A program made the translations under genes and the position numbers. From assembly GCA_020055645.1 (NCBI GenBank), contig CM034548.1, forward strand, positions 12,090,001-12,154,000: a stretch of DNA of 64,000 nucleotides, in the 5' to 3' direction. The notes beneath the pieces are model-generated. The model was not told the origin of the DNA. It worked only from the letters and a program-made list of their open reading frames with translations, and made no database searches. The number at the start of each line of letters is the position of its first letter. Positions within the stretch are counted from its first letter, which is position 1. This stretch comes from Tomocerus qinae. Its lineage: Eukaryota; Arthropoda; Collembola; Entomobryomorpha; Tomoceridae. Positions 12,862 through 26,700 of the stretch are shown piece by piece.

Positions 12862-15800
12862 CTGCAGAGAAGGCTTTAGTAGTGTATTGTATGTAGCACT
12901 GTGTAAGGATTTATAAATGAATTTACTTTTTTGTTTACTATTAAAACAAGGAGTATGTAGAGATTTGTGAAGACTCCGAAAAAGCCCATAAAGGTTCCCA
13001 GAGATCCTGCAATCCAATGAAGCATCTTTGAAGCTAGGTACCACTTGCAGCCTCAGACTTGGAGGAAACCACCTAAAGACCACAATATCCAATTTAAATG
13101 TTTTCAACTTTATCGATCATATTTAGCAAGAAATATCCTTCTAGGTAAATTATTAGTTTGTATTACAATCATATTACGACCGACCAACCATCAATCTTAT
13201 TATTATATCTATTAATACACTACGAATTACAAAATTTATCGGGTAGAGTAGAAATGTAGACTTTTCATTATTAAACATTGCATCTATTTTCGGTTATCAC
13301 TTGAAACAATTAAGGAATGTCTAGCCGTTATAGTTTATTGTTAGTATATGGCTGTAAAATAATCGAAATCATAAAACAAAGTAGTAAAGGAATAAGGTAC
13401 AAGTATCATAAATATTATTCAGTTGTTTATCACAGATTCGGTTAAAAATTTATAGTGTTTTCTTATCATTCATGGCCACCAAAATTAAAATATTAATGCA
13501 GCTTTTGATTACAAAACCATGAACACCCAGAGATTTATCGATGATATCGATTTTTACCCTTTTCCGGCTTATGTTAAATGTACAGTGAAAATTACTGATA
13601 AACGCCTGTGGAATCAGTTAAAAACGTTTATAAGCGTCTTTTGTGTACACCGAAAGTTATAAATGCTTGCTATTTTTGCAAATCAACTTCGCAAAAGCAG
13701 CAAGTCATTTGCATAATTACATAGTCAATCTCAATTTCGTAATGCACAAAATTTACTGGTGTAAACAAGAGTTACTCCCCAATTTCTTATTTATCTTATC
13801 ATTTATGAACTCCGCATTTACATTTTGGTTGAATACATGCTAAGGTTGTACATTATAGCTTCTACTTAAGTTTCCTACAGTTCTACTTGTGTCATTTTCC
13901 TTGCCTTTTTTGTTACTTTCACAAATAAGGCAGTTTTTATTTTTTTCTCCATTCTTAAAAGACACTATTGAAATTAAACTTTAGAAATGGTAACTATTAT
14001 TACTGAGAAAATGATTTTCGTATCAGTTTCATTTGCATGATTATTGAGGCACGTGTAAGGCATGCAGACACGTATAAACTCAGTAATGCTTTTAGGTTCT
14101 GAGAAAGTGCAAATTTGATAATCAGGTGAATTCGAAGCGTTAGGAAGGAATTCAAAGCTTTCTGGGTTGTATCATCCTGTGATAAATTTTAGGATAAGCG
14201 TTTGGTGCTATTCCAACGTGTCGGATACATAACAGCAGACATAACATCATTAGCGTTATTCACATCGAATTGAAAAGCGACTAGTCATTTCGGGGCTACC
14301 CGGTATAGAGTGATGTTTGGTGTAGGATGGTAAAGGATAAGCAGTGGAGTTGCCTCAGCCTGTCTTCTTCCCTCTCATCCATCTATTCTTCTCAGCACTT
14401 AATAGATCACCCAAAGGGAAAGTTTTAATCAAATTTTCATCTCGTTTCCTTTCTTTTCCAGAAACAACTAAACTAACTTTACCCTCATGATTCCATCCAC
14501 ATACATTTTATAGCCTATTTAGATATAGCTCACACGAGTACCTGCTCCAGCCATCCAGCTAGACCATCTATTTCGCACGTCTTCTGGGTTTTATACTATA
14601 GTGATATACGCAGACAGAGGCACACACAAATGCTAAGCATTAACATAAAGTCCTAAGCACCTAACAAATACCAACACATTCTCCGGCTATAATGATAGTC
14701 ACTTTCTTTCACTTAGTCCCGACTACTTATAATGCCAAGATGCATACTCCATTCTGTCTTTGTACTTTTCTGCCTTTTCATCCTTCATGCTCCTATATAT
14801 TTCATTTTTACTGGTGCTCGTGTCATGCCTCATTGCTCTCTCTATTGTTGTCTCCCAAACTCCTTTCCCGCAGCTCCACTTGCTCCTCTCTTTTTTCCTC
14901 CCTTCACAATTATCCCAGTCGTACTTATACTTTTCTCAATCATTAAAAAATAATCTACTCTTTTCTTCCTTTTAATATTTCTAAAACATGTGCGGATTTT
15001 AATACTTCTGTGATCCGAAGCAAAAAAATCATGTAACCCGTCGTTTTGTAACTAACAAAAATACAAATTGTACCCTTTTTCAGTAATATTATGTCCCTAT
15101 AAAATAAATAAAAAACCTTTTTATCTAATTGGTGCATATATTACAACCAAATTCAATTCCTGAGTTAAAAATTACCATTTATAGCTTTTTTGATTCGTCT
15201 TTGAAAAAAGTTAGTTTCAGTACCACGACACAGAAGCTCCAATTTCTTCTTAAAGAAATTATATAGACTGAAAATAATGATGATTTTTTCTCATAACACT
15301 GCGTGACTAGCTATATGATTTCATTTCCTAGTAATCAGAAATTAAATATTACAACTTTTAGTTTTTCAATAGGTATCGAATATAGTATCGATTCGATATA
15401 CTTACTGACTTGTATAGTGTAAAAGTTTTATTCTGGACTTGTGCTTACATAAAATTTGCTAATTAAGAATTCTTTCTTATTGTGCATATCAAAAGTTTTC
15501 GGAAAACTCTTTAATTAGTCTTTATTTCCATGAGATTTTTTAGTTGCGTATTCTATTTGAGTATAAGAGGAATTATATTGTCATAAGTGATAATGGTAAT
15601 AATTGGTTGAGTAAAATGGTAGAGATTTCTAGAGCCTATTGTTTTAAATGTTGTCATCTGTAGTGTAATATTAAGAGTGAGACTTGAATATTAAAAACAT
15701 TAAACAGCTCAAGTTATGAAGGAATGGGGACAAAAATAAACCTTTTATTAGCTGTAGAATTATTTTGGCTTTGAAAGACTAAATTCTTGGAATGGTTGCC

Positions 15801-18800
15801 AAAAGAATATGGTTCATAAAAAGTTATACATTCAAAATGACAATAGTGTCCTGCATATATTAAAAGCTATTCCGAAAGTTAGAGAGTTTCGGATTTAAAA
15901 ATGTTGCTCGGGCATGCAGTTAGTGAATTGGTGGAATCTTAGCTTAATTTCGAGTTTGAAAGATCCTACTTTCGCTTGTGCTTACATTTTCCGTAATCCT
16001 AAGCGTTTTAGTGTTAAGTAATGTTCTTAAGTATGAAAGCTGTCTGGCACTTTCAATCACATTTTCTAATGCCAGTCGCCTGTATTACGTCTCAACAGAG
16101 AGGGAGAGAGAGACAGAAAGTAGAGAGCCCATTTTTGGCATATATAGAGCATTGGGCAAGAATTTAAAAATCTTTTGAAATTGAATTTTCCTATTAAAAG
16201 AGGGGAGTAAAGTTAGAATCAGAGTTGGAGTTGTGTACTAAATTGGATTGAATAGGTAGGTTGTTCGTGACTACTTTTCATGTATAGGTATCTATCTGTC
16301 TCCAACTTAGCCATACAAAAAATGGCCAACATATACGGCTAAACTTTTATTCTGCTTAAATTAAACGTTTCCATCGTCTAGTCTCCTCTTCACACAATAA
16401 GCAGAGAAAAATTGAATTCATTGCTGAATGCTTTTCTTGAAGGGAGATAAGTAGGATACACGAGTTACGAGACTAATAACACGTATTTGCTGGAATGACT
16501 TATCCAGACAGAATAAAGGTGCATAGAGCTCCAGCATGATTATTCAGCTGCCTTGTAGTTAGACAGTTATACTAAATATTTTGTGTAGGTAGAAGAGATA
16601 GTTACATTCAGCGATACTATTGAGACAGTCATTACTCTCAAATACTATAGCTTCTCGACTCTATTCAATATTTTCTACGCTTCAATCGATCAAAGAGAAA
16701 GCCTTTGGTATTACTCTCTGCACTCAGCCTCACCAATTACCTTATTGTTAGCTGCATGGATAGACGCTGCTCTGCTTAATATTCTTCTCCAGCACTAATT
16801 ATCACTTGGGAAACTAAATCAGATAAGGCAGTTGTAACTGTATTATTTTATCAAGAGAATCCAGGGCATTAACATAGACTCCAAGTGAACTCTAACGCTA
16901 AACTCCCTATTTATCACGACCTAATTGGAATCATTACAGTTATTGTAATTGCAGCTCTAAAGAACTTTAGATATACATAAACCGCTACGTCAATGAACGT
17001 TTACTCACCGCTGATTAAAATCCTATACTCCACCATATCTATAAAATCAAGGTTTCATAATTCTGCTAGTGGCCAGGGAAAAATACCTAAACTTTCCTTC
17101 AATTCTTTAACAATTTTTTAAGGAATCTATACAAAGAATGTTTATAATTAAAATCTACCAATATAAATTCAAATTACACCTTATAAATAATGGCAATAAC
17201 AAAGATATAGGGAAAGTATATTAAAAAAGTTTAACTAATAAAATTCACAAAGTAGTGAAAGATGATTGCCCTCCCAAAAATGTTTTCTGGCTACAGTTTT
17301 GTGAATTAATTAACAGATGATTGAATACTGAGAGTATGAGAATGTGTATTTAGTGTCATTGAGATAGTAATAATCAGTAATGGAGATGTAGGCGAGGCAA
17401 TGCTCTAATTGTAAGTAGTATATTCTCCTTTTCAATCAAGTATGACTACATGTCATTCAATTGAATAGCGACTGACTTACGGATTGTATGCTGTGTGTAA
17501 TTGTCTGGAGAAATGCCAAACGAGTTAACCTGAAAACAATCAAGTGATACATTTGGGTTCATTCTGAGTAACGCAGGCTTATGGAAATCCAACTGAAAGA
17601 CGGATGCCTATTCCTGACATTTGGAAAGTTACTGTCCCGTCCTTCATGACTAGACATTTGCATATTATCTGCAGCTGTAAATGTGGATAATGTAGCTATT
17701 GATAAAATGACGATGTTAATAACTCACGAAATACTTGGACATGTTTACCAAATTGGTCTGCTGCACATCCCACGACATTGGATTGAGATGTAGGAGCGTA
17801 TCTATCTGTGTCCAACAATAGATAATGTAACATACCAGGAAAGGTAGAAATGAATAGATAGAAATTGTAGCACGAGTAAATTGGCATTTCCAGCTATTCA
17901 GCTTACACCCAGAATAGCTACTTTTCTAGGTCAATCACAATGTCACAATCAGCTCAACCCGATTTCCGAATGAATGGAACTAGAGCCACTCATACGGAGA
18001 TTAAGGGTAGAAATGAGTGACTATGGATGGAACTCATTGGCGGCTCTTGTTGTCCAACTTTCCCAATGAAATAGCTTTGCATGGATGGGGAAACAGGACA
18101 CATTTCCTTCGCTAACCACCACAAGAGACAATCGGGAAGAACTAAAAGCTCCACATTCCCAGATTCATGGATTTTTATCCTTTGATGAAGACTTCATTGA
18201 AAGGACAGACAAGACATTGCCTTAAGTCAACTTTGTGGCTTCGATTCGTTTTCATGACTTGGCCTCCTTTCCTTTTGCTCACGGACTCTCCTTTCCAATG
18301 TCCTTTCTCAATAGTTATGTCTTTTCTCACATCTTATTATGTCTTTCCAGAGGTTGGACATAATAAAAATTTTCAACTGACCAATTTCTCCCATTTTGAC
18401 CGGCTTATTCCAACCTACCATGAACGACCGCTTTAAAAAATATTTTTTTGTGTGAAATGACATTTAAAAGGGGTAGAATGTTTATAAATAGAATTGAATT
18501 GTAGTTTTACAAGGGTGAAATAGGAAATACCTAATAAATTATTGTAGGAAATGGGATTTTTGACGGTTTTAGATAGAGGAAATGTATTTTTGGAGTGTGG
18601 GAAGAAAGAAAGTCGCAACTCTGATAACCTATTAGGGATGCACACACAGAGAGCGTACACACAATTCCATTGAAAGTGAGTTGAATTTCATTGCACACAA
18701 ACATCACATCAGTATAGCATTATGTCCTCTTCTTGTCTCAAAGGATAGGTATGTCCTATTTCCCTATTGATTGGATATTTGCATGCACTACGAGTTTCAA

Positions 18801-19780
18801 GACAGATCAATCTTTAATGAAGTCTCGCATTGAGAGAGACCGGTGACTGAATGAAGAAGCTAAGTAAGCAGCAAACCGACTCAATTCCCTACATACAAAA
18901 AACAGGAACATTACATTTAGCTCCTGAAATCATCCAATGCTTTACTCAGCATTTTACTACCTTCTGCCTACTTACCTATATTCTGCCTACCACAATGTTA
19001 TTATATCGCCTATATGCTTCGCTGCCAGCCTACTAATGCATTACTAAATAACCTGGATAACGTGGCCTGACCCCCTTGTCTCCGTCCCTTACCAAATTAT
19101 CCTCATTAATTATGCAAAAACAATTCTGAAAAGATTCACCTTGTCTTTATAAGTGACCCCCTTTCCGCCTTTCAATTTCCAATCCCTATATATAAGTATC
19201 TATCCGAACAAAACTTTCCCAGCATAAAAATCTCCCTTGGAATTAAACCGAAAATGTTCCTGCATTCTATTTAGACCTATCTCTAATGGAGTTATTAAAT
19301 TCTCTGTCATGAATTCTTTACATTTTCAGTGCAAGACAGGAACACATTTACCTTGAAACCGTGAGTAACCTGCTCCAAGCGGGTTAATTGTTAATGTAGA
19401 CCTACGATTCTACTCTGAATGCTTAAATTCATACCTTACTAAGTTAAAAAAAAGAATAAGCTTGCAGCAAGTAGTAAAGTTTTGCAGCCCAACAAAATAT
19501 GACACTTAGTACATTACAAATATATATCAGTTTTTTGATACTCCATGATTAACTACTATTCAGAGTATCTTCTTTAGAATCAATGAAATATTTTTGTAGT
19601 ATATTCTACTATGTACAAGACAATGTTTTTTACAAATTTATTTCCTTGAACGAAATTCGGGACATCAGTATATAATAAAAATATTTATTCTTATGTTCCA
19701 TGTATCCATGTCTCTTGGACTTAGCGGCTTTTTGTTGCAATGCGCAAACGCATAACAATAAGCCCGCCACGGGTTAAAAG
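12862..19780. other. Gene-poor stretch
   Basis: No coding exon was recognised. Several blocks are strongly strand-biased: C/T-rich at 14340-14960, G-rich before about 16270 and C-rich after, and C/T-rich at 18110-18430 and 18690-19280. These produce 60-90 residue open frames that look like low-complexity Ser/Leu/Phe chance frames. The missing 5' exon or exons of the receptor gene could lie here. Confidence 0.4.
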
Positions 19781-19940
19781 CAGGGCATGAAAAACCCATG
19801 GGTTTTTCCTTTTAGTTAGGAAAAATCCAACCCAAAAACCCGGGTTTTTGGAACCCAAAAACCCAGGGTTTTTGCTGTTTGCTACCCAAAAACCCACCCA
19901 ATAACCCAAAAACCCGGGTTTTTGGGTTTTCCATGCCCTG
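19781..19940. mobile_element. hAT-like MITE with exact 8-bp target duplication (160 bp)
   Basis: The ends are CAGGGCATGAAAAACCC on the left and, read inward on the other strand, CAGGGCATGGAAAACCC on the right. The element is flanked by an identical 8-bp duplication, gttaaaag (19773-19780 and 19941-19948), diagnostic of hAT-type insertion. The interior is almost entirely tandem and inverted AAAAACCC / GGGTTTTT motifs, including CCCGGG palindromes. There is no open frame. Confidence 0.88.
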
Positions 19941-20124
19941 GTTAAAAGTATTTCGAGGTAAACCAATACACATGATTATGCTGGAAGCCTATTCTTGAAA
20001 TCGAGTCACTCATGCTGGGGTTACTACTCTTTACTCTACATAAACATAATCTTTTAAACATAAAGTGGGACATGCGCATGGAATTTTTTTTGAATGTATT
20101 AATGTTTGTATATTTGTCCGTAAT

Positions 20125-20175
20125 ATTTTGTAATTAATGAGTAAGGGTAATATTTTGCAATTAATGAGCAAGGAG
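20125..20175 (+). repeat. Short tandem duplication
   Basis: About 27 bp of the form GTAATATTTTGYAATTAATGAG followed by YAAG occurs twice in tandem with two differences. Confidence 0.55.
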
Positions 20176-20267
20176 TAGACTTAGACTATCAGTACTGAGT
20201 CCAATCAAAGGTCTATGAATTTCGGGTCAATGCGCAGTCGCTAGAAATTTACTCATTTCAACATTTT

Positions 20268-20288
20268 CTAGCACACTTTGTGTGCTAG
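20268..20288. other. Perfect 9-bp-stem hairpin
   Basis: CTAGCACAC, a TTT loop and GTGTGCTAG form a perfect stem-loop. It lies between two MITEs and has no T-run after it. It may be a remnant of a transposon end; no function is assigned. Confidence 0.5.
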
Positions 20289-20400
20289 GATTCAGCTAGT
20301 ATCTAAATAAAAACGTTACAAATCATTGTAATAAAAATTGTACTAAATTTAAGTTTTACAATATTTACTGAAATAGTAGTGAAAGTAAATTAACCCTTAA

Positions 20401-20783
20401 GGGTGATTAATAGCGGGGTAATTTGAGCATGCACTTTGTGTGTATTACTTATGATTAGAGTACAGCAAACATTTATTTACCAAAATTCTTCTAAATTTCC
20501 AAAAAGTGGAGGAAAGTGAATACTTCGGACTAGTGGCTTCGAAGTGTTAAAAAAATGTAACAAGTTTTGAATTATAGCACTAGCGGAAAACATAATTTCC
20601 CGTAAACGCTATAATTCAAAACTTATTTAAAAATTTTCTGAGCCATATGGCCGATTTTTTCACCTTCCGCCACTTTTTTGAAATTTTGGAGACTTTAGGT
20701 AAACAAATACCGGTTGTACTCTAATTTGAAGTAATAGAGGTACACACAAAAAGTGTATGTTCAATTTACCCCGCTTTTCACCC
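20401..20783. mobile_element. piggyBac-type MITE with long inverted arms (383 bp)
   Basis: The element is bounded by TTAA on both sides (20397-20400 and 20784-20787), the target used by piggyBac transposons. The left end starts GGGTGATTAATAGCGGGG and the right end, on the other strand, GGGTGAAAAGCGGGGTAA. The imperfect inverted arms then continue for more than 150 bp, through a shared ACTTT...GTGTGTA, GATTAGAGTACA / AATTAGAGTACA, and AAGTTTTGAATTATAGC near the centre. It has no coding capacity and could fold into one long hairpin. Confidence 0.82.
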
Positions 20784-20787
20784 TTAA

Positions 20788-23700
20788 GCTTTAATAGTTG
20801 TAAGGAAAATATGATTTATAGTATTGAAAATATATCTTAGTGGTTCACTCCTATACTTCTTCATGAATTGGAAAATAGTGACAGACTAGTTAGAGTGAGC
20901 ATTTCATGCTGGGTATGCAGTTGCAGACGTCTGGGGAATGATTTCAGTAGTGGGAAACATAATCGATAAGTATGGCATTAATTAAAATCCCTGTATACAT
21001 AAATAAATGGTTATAGATGGTCGCGTAGTTAAGAAAAGATTGTTAGCTATAATCGACAGTTGGCAGATTCTTAGGTTGAATGCAGGTGTCCCTTGGGGCA
21101 CATGTAGACTATAAAATTGCAAAGAAAGAACATTTGTGAGTGATTCTATAAGATTTCCGCTTTATAAGCAGAAACTTGTCTCTGAATTGTATTCTGGATG
21201 GCAGAGCTCGGTGAAGTAATGGCAATTTGTAAAGACGGAATAAAATCTCTACTGGCTGTGTGAGTGGCTGTAGTATTTATGTAGAATGATAAAAATGTGA
21301 GGCTGTTACGTGGAATTTCCGTGATGGAAGTGGAGATTTAACATTCATAAATGTCAGTGAGCAAAGGAAATAAATTGTAAATAAAAATACAAGGATGGGC
21401 AAATATAGAAGAGGGGAAGAGGTATAGGATGGCAATTTTGGTGAAATAAATGAAACAATTATGCTGTTTTGAGTTTGTTTATGAGAATGGGAACTGAAGG
21501 AGGAAGTTAGGTAAATGTGAGTGTATATAGAGTGTCCTTCTAGATAGAACGGACGGAGAGTAGAGAAACTGTATCTAGTCGTGTGTATATGGAGTAGAAG
21601 TTGTATGAGAAGAGAAAGACTACTTAGGGCTAGTAATTTTAGACAGGGCACAAAGATCCCATAGTGACTTACTTATTAACCCGAACAGTAGCTTTCAGGT
21701 TAAATTGGTCTCATTTAAAGCGACCAAAATGTAATCCGCCAGTTTGCCCTTAATTGCAGATGGTAGACATGAATAATGGATTTTTCGGAATACTTATGAA
21801 GAAGGATTCGAAAGTCGTAATCCAGGGAAAGCAGTGCAATGCAAGAAGAAAGTTCCACCTCTAGCCATATGGCATCGGCAAAGGACTCGAACTCGACTGA
21901 CGATGAGTGAGAAGAGAGAGAGCGAGTCTGGGAGAATGATTTGAAGGCGAGCATTTCAGTGGAAATTGTGGGGGAAAAGATTGTTTCGTGTCTTGGTGGA
22001 TGTTGGTGGAAAAGAAAGTATAGGGAGAAAGATTTCTGCTCATCTCTACCTACTCTCACCATTAACCTAAGCTGCAGAGTCAGAGACAGACTCGTTTGTA
22101 GGCCAAGTCTTTCCCTCACTCTCTGCACTTCTCAAACAGACGACTCAACTGGATCTAATATCTACTTTTAATGCATATCACTGATGGGTGAAAGCGACAC
22201 TAAGCAGCATGTACACCTTGCCTCATCCTCACTCGCCTTTCCAGCATTGCAACAACTGAGTATATACTTTAAGTAACTACATTTTTACAGTTACTGCATT
22301 GTCTTATATTTATGTAGGCTTATCCCACTATTCTTCTAATCCGATTCTCACTTGGCTTCTCCGTGTCATCTCACTCTCCTCTTTATTTAACATTTTCCAA
22401 GGGAATGGATACATTTGCATTGATTTGAATTGTAGGTGAACTAAAAGAAAGGATCAGAATACATTACTACTACATACCTATATTTTATTATACATGATGA
22501 TCAAGGACAACCATCCTATGCAAAATAAATACCTGTGCCCTTTTGCCCTTTGTCATTTATATATCCTTTTAAATGCCAAAACAGACTGACATGCTAGGAA
22601 TTGAATTCATTATGAACTTGTTTCTTATTTATTTATTTAACTCTCTCGCTTCGCTTTCCTTTTTTACTGTTTTTCATTTTTGTTACTACAGTACAAACTA
22701 CAATATTATTCTAGTAATTCAGTGTCATGCAATGTACAGTTAAAATTTCGCAAGTTATTTTTGGCAATTATGTCGCGATTAAAATTCATTGGTTGATTAG
22801 CGCTTGTAAGTAAGATGGTACAAAAGCTAGAGTTAAATAAGTCAAGGATGCAATATTTTACGGATATTTCCCCTAGGAACGCAAGAGTTCCCACTTGTCA
22901 GCTAAGTATTGCAAATAGGATATTTTTGCACGATGATAATATTTGAGGAGTTGTGCTTAGTCTATGGCAAATGACAACCTATCTTTTATTGTGCTCATGA
23001 TATTGTAGAAAGAGCGTTTTCTACACGCAATTTGGTTTTCATGGGCATGGAGAGCTCTATTGGATTGCTTGGAGTGTTTCATTGATGAAGCAGAAAACAG
23101 GAGTCTCGTGCCTCGTAAGAGTAATCATCGAAAAGAGTATAAATAAAATGATATCTGTTTAATGAGCTCTTGGGGACCAAATGAAGCAACTAACGTTTAC
23201 TGCAATGGAATGCCTACCTAATCGTAAATCATTATTGCCTTAAGTTACTGTGTGTTGGAGTTGTTCAGTTGAACGACGATAAATTGCCCGGTTACACTTT
23301 ATGCTGATTTGGGACGGAAATTGGATAGGAGAGAAAGGTGTAGACATATAGGCCTATATACGACATTAAGTGCAAGAGATCGATGTTCGTGTACAGGGAG
23401 AATGAAAAATTGAACAATCGAAAAATACGACAGTATGGAGGAAAAGTGTATAAGTTGAGCCGCAGGTTACATGATTGTAGATTCATAGCTTGACTTTATA
23501 TTTCCCTTGGACAATTTACATGAACGCTTGTCTGTTCTGTCGGAGAGCTTAGTTTGTGTCTATTCTTACAACTGTGTAGAATTACTTTGGATGACGTCTG
23601 TAATGTAATTAAAAAAATGCATACATCACGGAGACTACTCGACGATAGAAACTAAGCCTTGAATTTTATTTTCCTGTTGATTTTGTAGGGTAGGTGTTGT

Positions 23701-26700
23701 TGTGTAGTATTTATGGACATCTCCTATCTGTATATATGTGTGTCTGTATTGAGGTCTGCATTTACATGAGACTACAAAGATTTAGTGTCTGGATGTTTGT
23801 GTTGCAGCTCTGGCTGGCTAGATCAAACTGGTGTTGAACAAGTGAAGCTGGAAGGTTGTTGGAGGCGAATGGCCAAGCCTGACTGGCTACCTTAGAGATA
23901 TAGATATACCCAGCGGATTTTCTCTGAAAGAGAATTTCTGATGGTAGGATTTAGTATTTGTCAGAAGTGAAAAGGGAAAAAGTAACGGAGCTGAAATGGA
24001 GATAGGGAGGTGGTAGGCATAGATATAAAAATACGTACATGCATAAAAAATGAATAGAAGAGCTGTGCTATTTGTAGGATATCTTTGTAGTGGTGCCTAC
24101 ACACTCGTCCTCGCAGTACACACTTTTTCTTTTGCTTGGCTATTTCAACAAGATAGGATAGCTATTTATGTACATAGGAAGTGTATGCAGACAGGTATCT
24201 TGAGAAGAAAGGCAATTTTCCAGGGAAGCTACAGAACCAACTCTTTCCCCTCCTTATGGAAGACACCATGTACCTGATCTGCTGATCTACTTTGTGATTT
24301 AGGAACTGTTGGCTTGGCCTTGCTTCTTCCATCATTATGAACCTAGCCTACCTATGCATTTATTATAGAGAATGCATAAAAACATGAATTCATATATTGA
24401 ATTGATATGATATGCATTCCCATATATCTGCCTGCCCCGTGCATACGTGTCTGCATATTTAATAAAAGTATGTTTTGTGTGGGGGTATTAACTAGGACTC
24501 TAATATTCAAATAAGACTCCGACATCATATTTCTCCTGTATATTTTCCAGTTGGAGCACTCCTGGATTTTATCTACCTTATCTCCAGTTCACATCTCCCT
24601 ATCTACGATTTCATGCATATTTTCTCCTCATTTGAAACACAGACAGATAAGTAGGAGTGTTTCCACTTTACCATTTGTCTTGCCTGTTGTGACAAGACAG
24701 AGTTTGCTCTGTCTGTAATTTGTACTAGAAATCTATTATGATACTATTTATATCCTCGGCATGTATTTGACTCAGATTGTGACCCAAAGTCTATTGTGGA
24801 GGGAGTGTAGGACTAAAGTAGGACAGAATAATCTAGAAAATAAAGAACAATGAGCATGGGAATGGAGTCAGCGACTATACTCAAGATCAGTCTTTCATTT
24901 TCCGTCTTATCTGCCCATTTACTCTTCTGTCATCATCCAAAGGACGCATTAAAATCTCCCTCACTCAAAAGAAGTCATCTTTTTATTCTACTCTACTAAC
25001 TAAATAAGAACACTCTATATTTATAATGTAGTAGCTATTCCCCAGTTTAGCAGGTAGAAGCTTCGACACGCCAACAGACAATGACTCCAGCCGCCTGTCC
25101 TATCTTCCTCGAATCTTTCACGTTCCCCATCTTCGTACATTTCCAAAAAATTGCACACGGAATACTTGACGGAGTGCCTAACAGGCTTTCCCGTGCCGGA
25201 TGAGACTTTTGCATTACGTTGCATCTCCCTGTATTATCTTGTCTTTGTATGCTCGGATTATGGAAATATGACACTCACTGCTCATAGAAGATTGTGTAAT
25301 CATCTTGAGTGGCTTTCTTGTTCCTTCATAGATACTTCGTCTCTTCAACTAAAATCTAAATTCCTTAAGTTAGGTACTGAGAAAAATATTGCCGCTCTGA
25401 CTCTGCCATTCACTCACATATTCACTGGGCGCTATCCCCTCCCAAAAACTATGTCATGTCACAATATTAGAGCGCCCTAATGATGTAATGTGCTATTTTC
25501 TCAAAGACTAGCGAAATTCTCACTTGTGTCATAAAAAAACTCGAGCAAGATTATCCCTGGCTTTTCCACCAAGCTTTCACTCTTACAATGGCAAATTCTA
25601 TTTGCTAATTTCCAAGTCTTTCTGTTTCATCACCATTTCATCCTAATTATGCATACTTGGAATAAATTTTACCAACCATGCATAATTATAATCTACGGTT
25701 TTTTTTTTATTTCTCAGTCTCTTTTTTTAAATCATTTAAATTTATTTTTTATTTGCAATCTAAGCAGGATATTTGCTTCACTACTGCATAGAATTTTATA
25801 CGAAAATAGTGCGAACTTTAAAAAATTTAAATGTAGTATACTACACCTTCAAGATTTGTTATTGTAAAAATATTTAGCAGGTATTTAGCATTAATGCTTA
25901 CACTAGAATACTCTTCTCTCCCCATTTTGTTAAATGACTCTGCAAATATGTTCTACCCTGTATAATCAATAGTGTAGTAGAGTGTACGTACTTGAGTGTA
26001 CTATTATTATCTGTTTCCCTGGAAAATAGGGCCCCTATACCAGGATAAGGATATATTTATGCAGAACAATAATATGTATGGAGGCAATGGCACTTGTCTG
26101 AATTTGTTAGACAGTAAGATAATAAAACCAGTAGCTTCTTTCTCAAGTCTCTTTTCAGATTTAGTTCCGTGGATCTTCTGCGTGTCACACAAAAGGACTG
26201 AAGTAGGTACTTGTGCTACCATACTTACCACGCGAAAACAATAGCCTCCTTTTTGTGAAGCGATAGATAAAAGAAAATAATAAAAACCAGAGACACCCTT
26301 TCACTTATTTGTCGCGTATAAAACGCTATATAGAAGAGTCACTAAAAGTTGTCTGCGGCTACAAGATTGGCATGTAAAATGCAAATAAGCGTGCCAACAG
26401 TAAAAGACCATTTTCAAATTAACTTGGAACAAATCGTCTATAGTTTTAGATTTCAATTAAAACTATTACGACTTTTAAGTACTTTTAACTACTCTTGTCA
26501 AAATAATGTTTCTGTACTATGTTTAATTAATGATAACAATTATATAATTTTGCAAAGGTAATTTAAATAACTATTTGTAAATACATAAATATATAACACC
26601 TACATTGATATTTTGACATCAGGATGTGTTGCTTCTAATAGTAGAAGTATATTATTGCAAAAGAATTTACAATATTGAGAGTTGAAAGGTGGATGGCTTC

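Noticed and set aside
21277-21651. 124-codon minus-strand frame
   Set aside because: Low-complexity Leu/Ser/Tyr/His composition from C/T-rich sequence; no domain or splice support.
21715-22128. 137-codon minus-strand frame considered as the missing GPCR N-terminus/TM1
   Set aside because: The hydrophobic part ends at a phase-2 GTATTC donor, incompatible with the phase-0 TM2 exon. No GN-type TM1 motif is present and the region is strongly strand-biased.
25151-25480. 109-codon plus-strand frame and overlapping minus-strand frames
   Set aside because: Mixed composition with no recognisable domain; both strands are open, as expected by chance in this stretch.
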